Assembly (NCBI GenBank): GCA_958496175.1
Contig: OY292277.1
Location: 2,790,001-2,854,000 of the forward strand
Source: Sisyra terminalis
Taxonomy: Eukaryota > Arthropoda > Insecta > Neuroptera > Sisyridae
Direction: 5' to 3'
DNA length: 64,000 nucleotides
Made by a program: the position numbers and the translations under genes. Below are positions 11,436 through 22,429 of the stretch, piece by piece. Numbering within the stretch: position 1 is the first letter of the stretch; the number at the start of each line of letters is the position of its first letter. Below the pieces are notes generated by a model that had not been told where the DNA came from, made no database searches, and saw nothing but the letters and a program-made list of their open reading frames with translations.

Positions 11436-14392
11436 TCTTTGAACTATAAACCAGCAAAATTAGGACTCATTAGGGAATTTCATTAAAAAAATCAGAGATT
11501 TTTAGTTTTAATTATTAATTTTATACTTGTAAAATTTTTAAATGCCTTCCATTCCAAAACTAGTAATCCGATTTTGCTCATTTTTGAAATTAACAAAGTT
11601 GATTGTTTGAAAAATAAGTGTAACAAGTTTGATTAGATTGGTTGAGTACTATAGGAGTTATCTGGATACGACCAAATTTATTTCAGTGGATAAATTTATA
11701 AACTTCTGTTACTTTTGGAACCAATTCCACTAAGGAATACAATGTTGGTTTAATACAAAAAATTCATGACTTTTCAAAAAAAATTACAAATTAATACACT
11801 AGCTTTTTTCTTTTTGCAATTGCATACTTAATCAATTTCCTCGGAAAATTCATCCAAACTCAAATTAAACTACATAGACTGCACACTAATTTATATATCA
11901 GCTTTATTGAATTTGCAAATTTTTAATTAACTAAATCCTTAACGCCGAACCAATTATTCAGCCAATTTAATGATCAGTAACATACAAAACTCACCCTCCA
12001 CCCTACCTCACCCCCCTTGTACCCCCCCCCTTGAAACATTCCAATTTATTGCCAAATATACATTTTATTGGTTCTAATAATACATGAAATAATTACAATT
12101 TGACTGTACAAAACGACACGGTTCCTCCCTCATGTTAATTAATATATCCTTGTAATGATGATTTCGATTTAATGTAGGCCTCATACGTACCCCCCCCCGT
12201 ATTTCCCTGTTTTATTATGTATGATACGTATGCGTAATATTGCAGCATATTTACTTATATTTCATGTGTCTCTCTGTTTGTCGTTGTAATTTGAAAATCA
12301 TTACATAATTAACAGGTGTGGCAGATGGGAAATAGAAATGAACTTCTACCAACCCCCTCAGCCACCCTCTGATTGTCATTAGTTGGATGGTGCAAAGGCG
12401 AAACGGGGCAAAGGACACGTTTGATTTTCGTTAATCTCTTTTGCTTGTCCTTCCCATCCTTTTTACATACAGATTAATTATAATTAAATATTGAATCACA
12501 GGATAATTAATCATACGGATCGAATCTCTGAATGGAATTTCTACATTGTACAGAACTCTGTTTAGCGGAAGGCGAGGGATGAATTATAACAAAAAAAAAA
12601 TTTGAAACAAACGTTGAGTAATTTTAAAATGAAATGATTAATTGTTGTACCTGACGTGGAAAATTGTCTTGGTCCATTTCGCCTTATTTTTTTTTTTTTT
12701 TTTTGTTGAATGAATTTAAATTTTTGGTCGGGTTGGTATGCGAGGGTGGTTTTTTTTTCATGAAAAATTTTGATTTTTCATTACAGTTGATTCGTGATAT
12801 TCGTTGAGAAGTTGGTTTTTTACGAAAAAAAAAATAGAAATTTTACGGTTTGACGTGTTGGTTAAACTACCCTTAACTATTTAGTCAAAAAATATGGGAC
12901 CTGAAATTTTTTTTTGGGTAGAACTAAGACAAGTTAACAATGTTTTGTTGAACAATAACGATGTTATGTCGAAAAGTTTAGTTTTTTAAATTTTTTTTTT
13001 TGGGTTATGCACTTTAAAATCACCTGTATATAACAGATGAAAGCTCCACTGATTAATTTCATTTTTTTTAAAAAACAATTTTTGCAATTTAATTGAGTGG
13101 CACATATATTTTTCTGTTTTATTGTAATATCGGTAATCATTTAACGATAAATTCTTTTGATTTAGAATGGCAAGCTCGATTAAATGTGGTGCAGGAAAAC
13201 GAGGGGGTTCGGGTATGGGAATGTAATATTTACAACGAAAAAAAAAGTAAAAATAAAAACGGAGAACCGAGATTGATGAAATTTTCAGTTGAAATTAATA
13301 TGATGGAATAAAAATAATGAGCGCATTCATCCCTCAATTTCAGCATCCCCCAAAAGGTTTAGCCATGTCGTCTCGTTATTGAGGCCTCACGCTCCATTTT
13401 TCCCCGTCATCCACGTGGCGTCGTTCAGGCGCTCCCATACAACAACGGGGAACGACACGACCGAAACTCTCGATGAATTATTGAAAATGATGGCCCATTG
13501 ATGGCCCTGGAGAATTTGGCGGCAATTGTCGAGAAAAATTGCCAATTTTATTGATCGAATTTTTTTAAATTTATTTCTACGTAGAGGCGCAGCTTTGGGC
13601 TTTCTTTCGTAAAAGCTTTACACTCGGTATTACGTTAGACAGAGGTAAATGTCTTGTGTGCAATTAAAGATTGTTAGTTTTTTCTTTTTTCGGTTGAAAC
13701 TTTTAGTAAATAAAATGATGTTTACATTATAATCTTTGCGACGAACGTATTTCTATTAAAACTTTCAAAGAACTGCGGTTTAGTTTTACATAGTTTACTT
13801 CAACTTTGTTTTAATGGAAATGAAAGTGGAAAGAGTATGGAAACGAAAAGACCATCAAACAGTGTTAGGGGTTGGTTTTTACTTTTTATAGATTTCTCAA
13901 AGGTGAAATTTCATATAATGAGTTTGTAAAATACAGGGCCGGATTAAGACGAGGAGCTTAAGCCACTGAATTACTTTGTTTTTTATTTAGTTGAGTCATC
14001 CTGGATAAGATTAAATAAGATTCAACAATTTAGTCGGAAGATTATTGTCTTTTCTCAATCCTTAATTCATTAATTTGAAATCCAAGGCTAAAAAAATTTT
14101 AGCAGCTCTTGTGCTAGAATTTTTTCGACTATTTCTGCTCCAGGATTTGTTATTCCTGGTTCCTTAAGGGGCTATAAACAGTTACAATTTTCAAAAAATC
14201 GATTTTTTTTATTTTATTTTCTTAATGTACATATATTTAAAAATACATACAGAAAATTTCATATCGTTCCGGTGAATATTTTCGAAGTTACACTCAAATT
14301 TGAAAAAAAAAAAATTTATCCTATGTAAAGTGCTTTTCAAACTTTAAACGCGTTTTTCTCAAAATGACGTTTTCAAAGTGGGTGACCAACAT
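11436..14392. other. Largely unique gene-free stretch
   Basis: After the inverted arm at 11.55-11.68 kb, the region to about 13.6 kb looks unique. It has C-rich tracts at 11995-12030 and 12190, and T tracts at 12690. The region around 13340-13480 is G+C-richer. The 72-codon frame at 13093-13311 starts at TTG and lacks splice context. I see no exon I can support. Confidence 0.45.
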
Positions 14393-15482
14393 TATAGACC
14401 AGGGTCGATAATTTTTGAGACCAAAAAAAATTATAGTAGGATGAAACCCATTGCAAAAGGTAGTGAATATAACAAAAATAAAAGAAAAAATAAATTTCGG
14501 GCGATCTGAGGTCGGGAAGGGGGGGGGGTGAGTTTTTAAGGGTAATAAACGGTTAATCTCGATTTCCGATAAAACTGCAAGTCCTATGAAAAAAAGTTAA
14601 ATAGCAAAGTTGTAGGTAATTAAAAGATCTACAACTTTTGTATCGACACTTTGTCCACATAACCTCAAAATTTATGTGAAAAATCAAATAACCGAGTTTT
14701 TGGTTTTTTATTTTTATTTTTTGCAAAAAAAAATATTTTTTCACGAAATTTGGTGAAAACTTACCTTTGTATGTCCCAAACAAACAGTACTTTTTTTTGA
14801 TTTAAAATATTCATTTTTATCACCTTATTTTGACTTAATATCCAAAAAGCACCCTAATTTTCAATCGAAAATTCTCACGTCAAAATATCTGCTTTTTTAA
14901 AAAAGTTGGTGTGTTTTTTGTTTGTTGAAATCTTTACTTTCTGATGAAATAAAAAAAAATATACACTACTGTAGTAATGTTCTCAGAAAATGCAAATAAT
15001 GATTGCACAAATGTACAAATTTATGCTCAAATTGTCAAAGGTTTTTTCTTCCACCTTGGAGTATGTTTCAGAACCATGACAATTTGAGCATAAATTTGTG
15101 CATTTGTGCAATCATTATTTGCATTTTCTGAGAACATTTACCATAGTAATGTATATTTTTTTTATACCATCAGAAAGTAGAGATTTCAACAAACAAAAAA
15201 CCCACCAACTTTTTTAAAAAAGCAGATATTTTGACGTGAGAATTTTCGATTGAAAATTAGAGTGCTTTTTGGGGATATTAAGTCAAAATAAGGTGAAAAA
15301 ATGAACATTTTAAATCAAAAAAATTACTGTATGTTTGGAACATACAAAGGTAAGTTTTCACCAAATTTCGTGAAAAAATAAATTTTTTTGCAAAAAATAA
15401 AAATAAAAAACCAAAAACTCGGTTATTCGAATTTTTCACATAAATTTTGAGATAATGTGAAAAAAGTGTCGATACAAAGTTG
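14393..15482. repeat. Long foldback element, arms about 405 bp plus 5' tail
   Basis: Arms 14632-15036 and 15077-15482 are near-perfect reverse complements around a 40-bp loop; the innermost words are CTCAAATTGTCA and TGACAATTTGAG. A non-palindromic tail (14393-14631) includes GGGCGATCTGAGGTCGGGAA. A second copy of the tail plus left arm lies at 55633-56340. The frames at 14553-14783 and 15278-15637 are inside the arms and are not genes. Confidence 0.9.
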
Positions 15483-15590
15483 AAGAAGTGAAAAACACCA
15501 AAATGTTTTGTAATTATTTTTTCCAAAGTCCAAAAGTGTAGTGCATAGGGCTCAAGTATTAAAAATTCCTCCACAGATGTTATAAATATT

Positions 15591-15655
15591 AATCCTAATA
15601 TAACCCAACTGGCAGAATTATACGCCAATGTCGCCAATCGGGTTATATTGGGATT
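15591..15655. repeat. Short inverted repeat, 23-bp arms
   Basis: AATCCTAATATAACCCAACT (left, with GGC) pairs with GCCAATCGGGTTATATTGGG (right, with ATT) across a 19-bp loop, with three mismatches. It lies about 45 bp upstream of the CTGAAAA...GAAACG motif at 15698-15728 and may be part of the same element. Confidence 0.7.
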
Positions 15656-15697
15656 GATATTAATGACTCCTGTAGAGCAAATTTTGATGTTTGGGCT

Positions 15698-15728
15698 CTG
15701 AAAAAGTCAACAATTATTTGATGAAACG
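15698..15728 (+). other. Degenerate CTGA...GAAACG motif
   Basis: CTGAAAAAGTCAACAATTAT followed by TTGATGAAACG has the order and spacing of the CTGANGA-hairpin-GAAA motifs at 30.6, 31.2 and 61.9 kb, but the hairpin is weak (CAA/TTG) and the first box is mutated. It is probably a decayed member of that motif class. Confidence 0.35.
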
Positions 15729-15779
15729 TTGGCACAAAAATAAAATAATATTTCACAAATAAGTTGGTTCTTATTTTCC

Positions 15780-16339
15780 ACTATCCAAAGTTGATTATTG
15801 TATTACAAGGACAGAAATATAACATGAGTTTCACCGTTTACTTTCATAAGTTTTAAAGCTTCAATATTAGAGAAAAGTACAAATAGAGCTTTTTTATTTA
15901 AATCGCGTTTCCCAGAATATGCTAGATATAAAGTTTTTTCTTTCGGAGCTCTCCTAAAACCAAAAAAAAAAAAATTAATGGTGCAAATTTTCTTTTGAAA
16001 TTTCAATATTTGGAAAATGACCCAAAATCGAGCTTTCTCTTCAAATAAATTTTTCCTGGAAAATATTCGACTGATAATTTTTTTTTGCAGAGCTTTTGAA
16101 CGACAAAAAACACCAAAATATTTCGTCAATATTTTTTTCAAAGTCCAAAGTGTAGTGCATACTTAATGGTGAAAAATGCTTGATTTTCCTTTGAACTTCA
16201 TTTTAGACCTTAAAAGCAATGAACATTTTTTTTACTAAAAACTGCAAAAGTACCTTTTTTGTAAAGCATCTAATTTCCTTTAGGAAAATATAAAATTTTT
16301 GCTCTGATTATTAATTCGATTATTAGTGACAAAATTCCA
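15780..16339. repeat. Dispersed repeat block
   Basis: This is the same family as 340-1175, with AAGCTTTCAATATTAGAG-like, TTCCTGGAAAATATTCGA and ACACCAAAATATTTCGT words. The 112-codon frame at 15803-16141 (-) is within the repeat. The last 150 bp include a CCTTTTTTGTAAAG word related to the foldback core. Confidence 0.5.
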
Positions 16340-17750
16340 AAAAAATTTTTTAAGATATATCAAAAAAAAAATTGGGAATAATAAAACAATTTGATAATTT
16401 TGAGCCCTAAATACTGATATAAAGAGGTCAATCATTGCAATTTTTGCTTTTTCCAAAAAGAATTTTTTTTTCTCGAAACTTTTGAACCATCACACTGAAA
16501 GATTTAAACATCATATCTTCCTAATGAAAATTGAAGGCTCTACAAAAAAGGTTCAATTGTAAATATATCGAACCTTAAACTTAGATCTACTTTTACGATT
16601 TGATTTTTGAGTTCTAAGAGAAACTCAAAAATCTCTTAAGAGAACTCAAAAATCAAATCGTAAAAATAGATCTAAGTTTAAGGTTCGATATACGTACAAT
16701 TGAATCTTTTTTGTAGAACCTTCAATTTTCATTACGAAGATATAATGTTTAAATCTTTGAGTGTGATGGCTCAAAAGTTTCGAGGAAAAGAAATTCTTTT
16801 TGAAAAAAGCAAAATTGCAATGATTGACCTCTTCATAGCATTATTTAGGGCTGAAAATTTCATATTTTTTTATCATCCTCAAATATTTTTTTTTCATATA
16901 TCTTAAAAAAATAGTTGAAATTGTAAATATATCGAACCTTAAACTTAGATCTATTTTTACGATGTAATTTTTGAGTTCTTAGAGAAACTCAAAAATCTCT
17001 GAAGAAAACTCAAAAATCAAATCGTAAAAATAGATCTAAGTTTAAGGTTCGATATATGTACAATTGAACCTTTTTTGTAGAGCCTTCAATTTTCATTAGG
17101 AAGATATTATGTTTAATTCTTTTAGTGTGATGGTTCAAAAGTTTCGAGGAAAAATTCTTTTTGAAAAAAGAAAAAATTGCAATGATTTGACCTCTTCATA
17201 TCATTATTTAGGGCTGAAAATTTCATATTTTTTTATCATCCCAAAATTTTTATTTCATATATCTTAACGAAATAGTTTAATTTTTGGCTCAGTCTAGTAT
17301 TCATGTTGTTGAAGGTTCTACAAAAAAGGTTCAATCGTAAATTTTCTTCAGACCAACCATTTGCATATATCGAACCCTGAACTTTGTTCTACTTTTACGA
17401 TTCGATTTTTGAGTTCTCTTCAGAGATTTTTGAGTTTCTCTAAGAACTCAAAAATCAAATCGTAAAAGTAGAACAAAGTTCAAGGTTCGATATATGCAAA
17501 TGGTTGGTCTGAAGAAAATTTACGATTGAACCTTTTTTGTAGAACCTTCAATTTTTATTAGGAAGATATGTTGTTTAATTCTTTTAGTGTGATGGTTCAA
17601 AAGTTTCGAGGAAAAAAATGCTTTTTGGAAAAAGCAAAAATTGCAATGATTAACCTATAAATATCGTTATTTAGGGTTGAAAATTTCACATTTTTTTTTC
17701 ACCCCCAATTTTTTTTTCATATGTCTAAAAAAAAGTTGAATTTTTGGCTC
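16340..17750. repeat. Nested foldback with three internal hairpins
   Basis: Outer arms (about 16340-16445 and 17640-17750) are inverted. Between them lie three hairpins centred near 16625, 17000 and 17420. Each is made of ATCGAACCTTAAACTTAGAT-like and CAAATCGTAAAAATAGATCT-like arms meeting at AGAGAAACTCAAAAATCTCT. Hairpin-flanking copies of CTCTACAAAAAAGGTTCAAT (16538) place the element in the core-word group. The 68-codon frame at 16700-16906 is in the second arm. Confidence 0.85.
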
Positions 17751-19079
17751 AGTCTAATATCCATTCTAACAGTTGGTGCAATGCTATTATAATCAATTTT
17801 AATCAAAGGAATAAAAAAAAAAGATCTTTACGTTATTTCGGTCCATTACCTTCCCTCCAGCATCCCAAATGTAAAAAAATAGGTACTTTTTTATTGAACT
17901 TTTTTGCTACGAAATCTGCAAGTTGGAGACATTACTCCAATCTCGTCATGATCGTATTTAAAGACTCTGAGTTTTCTACGTGGGCACTTAAAATATAAAC
18001 AGCTTCATTTATTCGACGGAAATTGGCCAATTTTCACTGTGAATCGAATGTGAATTAACTATTTCACATAATCGATAATTGACGTGAGGAGGAAATCAAG
18101 ATGATATTTTCCTCTTCGATTGTGGTGATTTTTGGTGTGATGTTTTCCCATAGGCAGATTTTCTTTTCAATCTATATAATTCGTAATGAGCAAATAAATA
18201 GTGCAAGAGTGAGAGAATAGTTGTACGAGGTACTTCCCACTCGTCGGTGCCATTAAAGCTTTTATGGCTCATCCTACACTTATCTTATCGTTTGTGAAAG
18301 CAAATAAAATATAAATAAGCGACTAATGATATAATTACAACATTAGTAAGTCTCATAAATGTCTTGAAACGCTCCGAAGTAATTAAAACTGAAAAATAAA
18401 CGTTTTTTCTTTCGTTTTCGCCTCTTTTCATTTGCATAAATCTAATTTGCATAATGCTCAAAAAATTATGTGGCAACGTTGAAGCAATGTTCGTACGCTG
18501 CTCCACGTGATGAATGACAAACAAATTCAGATATGTCTCGAGGACATTTCACATAAAACAACACATGACGCTTTATTTTCATTCCCATTTGTTTCGGCTG
18601 CGGAGCAAGAAGACTGGCAGGAATTCTGATCATATGGGGAGGGAAACATTTTCTTCATTTGGGCTTCTAAACTTTTTCGAAATGAGTCTCTCGAGAGGAA
18701 TATTTTCTTTTTGTCGAACAAATAAATCGTTTAATCGTTTACACTCCATTTGGTTTGGAAAAATGTGCTGATGGCAAGGGTTGAGAAGAGGGATGTTTAA
18801 GGGTTGAATTGGTAATAAATTGGTGTTAAAAATTATCATTTTTCTTTGTCCAGTTTTCGATTGAAATTGATCAAAAGCAAACCGGTGGAAATATGGGCTT
18901 TTGAAAAAGCTGGTTTTCTTTTATGGTTATTTTATTCGTGCGAAAAGCTATCGAGCTTTCATTTTTTGTATCAATTTGAGGTATGGGAATGCTTGCGTTG
19001 ACAAGTGGGAGAAAAGTTGAATTTTTTAGGGATTTGGTGGGAAAAAAAAATTGGAACTTTTGCAATTTTAAGAATTAAT
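17751..19079. other. Unique gene-free stretch
   Basis: This block shows no copy elsewhere in the window. Several overlapping 60-85-codon frames occur on both strands (18285-18840), but none carries a recognisable domain or clear splice signals. It might be conserved noncoding DNA; that is only inference from the lack of repeats. Confidence 0.4.
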
Positions 19080-19640
19080 TGCGAAGATTTACTTATTTAT
19101 TTTAAAAAAAAAAGCTTTTTTTTGAACGTTTCTCTAATATTGAAGCTTTAAAACTCGAATACCAAAAAAAATAACAATGAATGGTGAATAAAGAAAATTC
19201 AATTTATGTAAGATGACCTGATTCGAGCTTTCTCTTTAAGTAAGGTTTTCCTAGAAAATATGCAAGCACTGGTACAAGACAATGGAAATTTCACTAATTG
19301 AAAAATGATCCAAAACGAGCTTTTTCTTCAAATGGCTTCATCCGAGAAAATATAAAAGTTATAAAGATTTTTCTTTTGGAATTCACGTACGACAAAAAAA
19401 AAACACCAATTAAAAATTTATATTTTTGTTTAAAAATTTGGAAAATAATCTAAATCCAGCTCTTTCTTTAAATGAATTTTTTCTGGAAAATATGTAAGCG
19501 AAATTTTTTTTTCCCGACCACCTTAATGTCGTAGTAATTATTACATTTATTGTAATACTATACTTCAAAGATTTTTTCACGAAGGTACATAATAATCTCA
19601 TCAGCTTTGTTAATTTTACTACTATTGTAGTGTATCAATT
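19080..19640. repeat. Dispersed repeat block
   Basis: Copies of the 340-1175 family, with TTTTCCTAGAAAATATGCAAG, AAATGACCCAAAATCGAGC-like and ACACCAATTAAAAATT words. Diverged, with no coding frame. Confidence 0.5.
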
Positions 19641-20812
19641 AGACTGGCCCGAAAAATTGACTATTTTTTTTTTTTGAAAAGTATATCGAAAATATTGTTC
19701 AAGGTGACAAAAAAAAATATATCGGGAAGGTTTGAGCCCTTAATATTAATATTAAGAGGTCTATCATCTTTAATTTCGATTTTTTATTTGTGCTTTCATT
19801 TTTGCGTCAATGCTGTCAAATTATCAAGGTAAAAAAATTTATCTGTACACGTAGTTATAGAAAGATAAATTCCCTACAAAAAAGGTCTCTTTGAACATTT
19901 TTGCTAGACACGCCGTTTCCGAATAATCAAGCTTCAGACATTGATATAATTTTTAGATTTATCTTCGAATTTTGGAATTTTCTAACGAACAAATATGTTA
20001 AATATATAGAAATAATATATAGAAATATATAGATTCTTGAAGGAAATTTAATGCTCTATAAAAAAGGTTTCTTAACGTTTTTATATAAAATCATTTTTCC
20101 AAAAGTTATTCACAATATAAGTTGAAGGAAAAATTAAATTATTGTTTTTTTCGTTTTTCTACGTTCTAGTGTCATTTATAGCAGTTAACCGAGAAGAGGT
20201 TTGGATATAATATAAAATTTAGATATTTCAAGCAATAAGATTGATAAAATGATGATTTTCTAGTATTTAAATATCAATTTGCTTCACTGAATGAAAAAAA
20301 ATTAGTTCCCAAAAAAAAAAAAAAAAAATTTTTGCTTCAATTTAAATTGTGAATAACTTTTGAAACAGTGATTTTATGTAAAAATATTAAAAAGCTTTTT
20401 GTAGAGCATTAAGTCTCCTTCAAGAAAATATATCGTTTATTTCTATATATTTATTTGTTCGTTAGTTACAAAATTCCAAAATAAAGAAGATAAATCTAAA
20501 AATTATATAAATGTCTGAAGCTTGATTATTCGGAAACGGCGTGTCTGGCAAAAAATTTTCAAAAGACATTTTTTTTAGGGAATTTAATTTTCTATAAAAA
20601 TATGTGCAGATAATTTTTTTTACCTTGATAGTTTGACAGCATTGACGCAAAAATGAAAGTACAAATAAAAAATCAAAATTAAAGATGATAAACTTTTTAA
20701 TATTAATATTAAGAGCTCAAACCTTCCCGATATTTTTTATTTTGTCACTTTGAAAAATATTTTCGATATACTTTTCCAAAAAAAAAAAATGTTATTTTTT
20801 TGGACGAGTCCA
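19641..20812. repeat. Foldback element, arms about 475 bp
   Basis: The left arm (19641-20121) begins GACTGGCCCGAAAAATTGAC and the right arm (20343-20812) ends TTTTTTTGGACGAGTC. Both contain TTAATATTAATATTAAGAG, the GACAGYATTGACGCAAAAATG region and a CTACAAAAAAGGTCTC-type core (19872). The spacer (20122-20342) has no gene. A single-arm copy is at 6780-7170. Minus-strand frame 20462-20650 lies in the arm. Confidence 0.85.
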
Positions 20813-20904
20813 GTACCTATAATGCTTTAATTAAAAAACGTGAAACAAGTCATAAGCCAAGTTTCAGGGCACATAATAACATCAGGCTTAACTTTTTTTT
20901 CAAA

Positions 20905-20985
20905 AAACGATTTTAAACAACCTGAATTGTCTTCATATTTAAAAAAATAAAAGCTAAGATCTGAATTTTATCATCTATCAGACTT
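20905..20985 (-). repeat. End fragment of the CGTAGCTAATTG foldback family
   Basis: TTTTAAACAACCTGAATTGT and AAGATCTGAATTTTATCATC match, inverted or direct, the outer arms of the elements at 30449-30772 and 61690-62010. The hammerhead-like centre is missing. Confidence 0.65.
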
Positions 20986-22429
20986 AACTTTAAGATTTTC
21001 AATGGAAAGTTCTAATTTGTTAAAATTATTAATAAGACCTCTAACATTTACATGTAAATCATTACAAAGCGTTTTTTTTTTAACTTTTTAAATCCTTAAA
21101 AGACTCTTCAATTTGTTGACAGTAATTGTTATCTATATCTTATATGTTAGTGTCTAAAGATTGGTAAAGATTATTGGTCAATTACGGCTAAATCTATTTT
21201 CTATATTACTGAGTGACTTGGGTATTGATAGATTTACTGGAAATTTGGTATTATTTATTATTTTGCTTAATTGAAGCTTAAGTTTTGCGAAAAGTATAGT
21301 ACTAACTTGATGGACATTCTTGATTGGCTAAGATCAAATTAAATTCGTTACATTTTAAATCATGTTTCCTAATCATTTTTCTACTGTAAATCTGTTTTTT
21401 GTGTTCCCCAAAGTTTTTAAAAGTTCTGGGAATTTTTTAACGTAGAAAACAAAACTTCTTGTGAAAAAAATAACTTTATTTGGGATCGAAAACTTTTCCG
21501 AATACTCCCTATATACATCCTTCATTGTATTAGCTACTAGCAGAAAGTTTTGCAATTGCAATTGGCTTGGATTTGAATGCATCAGTCATCCAGTCACCTC
21601 ACTTATCGGTGCATATATGCACAATATGTGAGGAGGTTTAATTGAATTTTGGCGTTAGTGTTTGAGAGCTGGATGCAAATAACACATGTTGCACGGGAGT
21701 TCGACGTGGAAGCTCGGCGTTGCACACAAAGCAAGCGATGGTGGTGGTGCAGTAAACGCGGCACAAAAGCTTTCAGCATAGCACACAAAAGAAGCCGATC
21801 GACTCAAACGAGGTGTAGGTGTCATCTAAATTACTTATACTTATCCAGTTCAAGTGTTGCAAGAGTTAAAATCAATAAATTATCCAGAAGCACGGAAACA
21901 CCCCCACCCCACCCCACCCCCCAATCAGTTTTTTACAACCATTTCGATCAAATTTCCATTAATTTATTTTGAAGCAGCGCAACATACGAAATGTATTTTT
22001 TTTATAATTTACATCCTTGTGATATTTTCCTTTGCCGATCTGATTGGCAATTTTGCAATCTTGGTTTTTGCATTAATTTATTATCTGCATGAAAGAGCAT
22101 CTTCATCGCATCTCGCATCCCAGGCTTTTGATTGCATAAAGGGTGAATTCAGGGGCTGTTATTTATTATATGTACTATATTGCTATAGGTATACAGAATA
22201 TAAAGCGTATTCATCTTTGAAAATTTATCGTTCTTATGATATCGATATATAAATATATAATATCTCGACATCGGTGTGTATGTCTTTGATGCGTCTCATG
22301 TTCTACCGTAAAAAATGAAATTCAATATGCACGGGGAATATTGCAAATAATATAAATAAAATGAAATATCAAAATATATGACACAGGCAGAAATAATCTT
22401 TTTCAAGTACGAGTTGAGATTTCATTTTA
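20986..22429. other. Unique stretch, some G+C-richer DNA at 21.55-21.9 kb
   Basis: Around 21560-21830 composition rises in G+C, and frames overlap on both strands: 107 codons (+, 21649-21972) and 61 codons (-, 21603-21788). The plus frame contains a His/Trp/Arg-rich segment and then runs into a CACCCC tract. I cannot support a start or splice site. An exon is possible but unproven. Confidence 0.4.

Noticed and set aside
21649..21972. 107-codon plus frame as a gene
   Set aside because: It runs into a low-complexity CACCCC tract and has an overlapping minus-strand frame; start and splice sites are not convincing.
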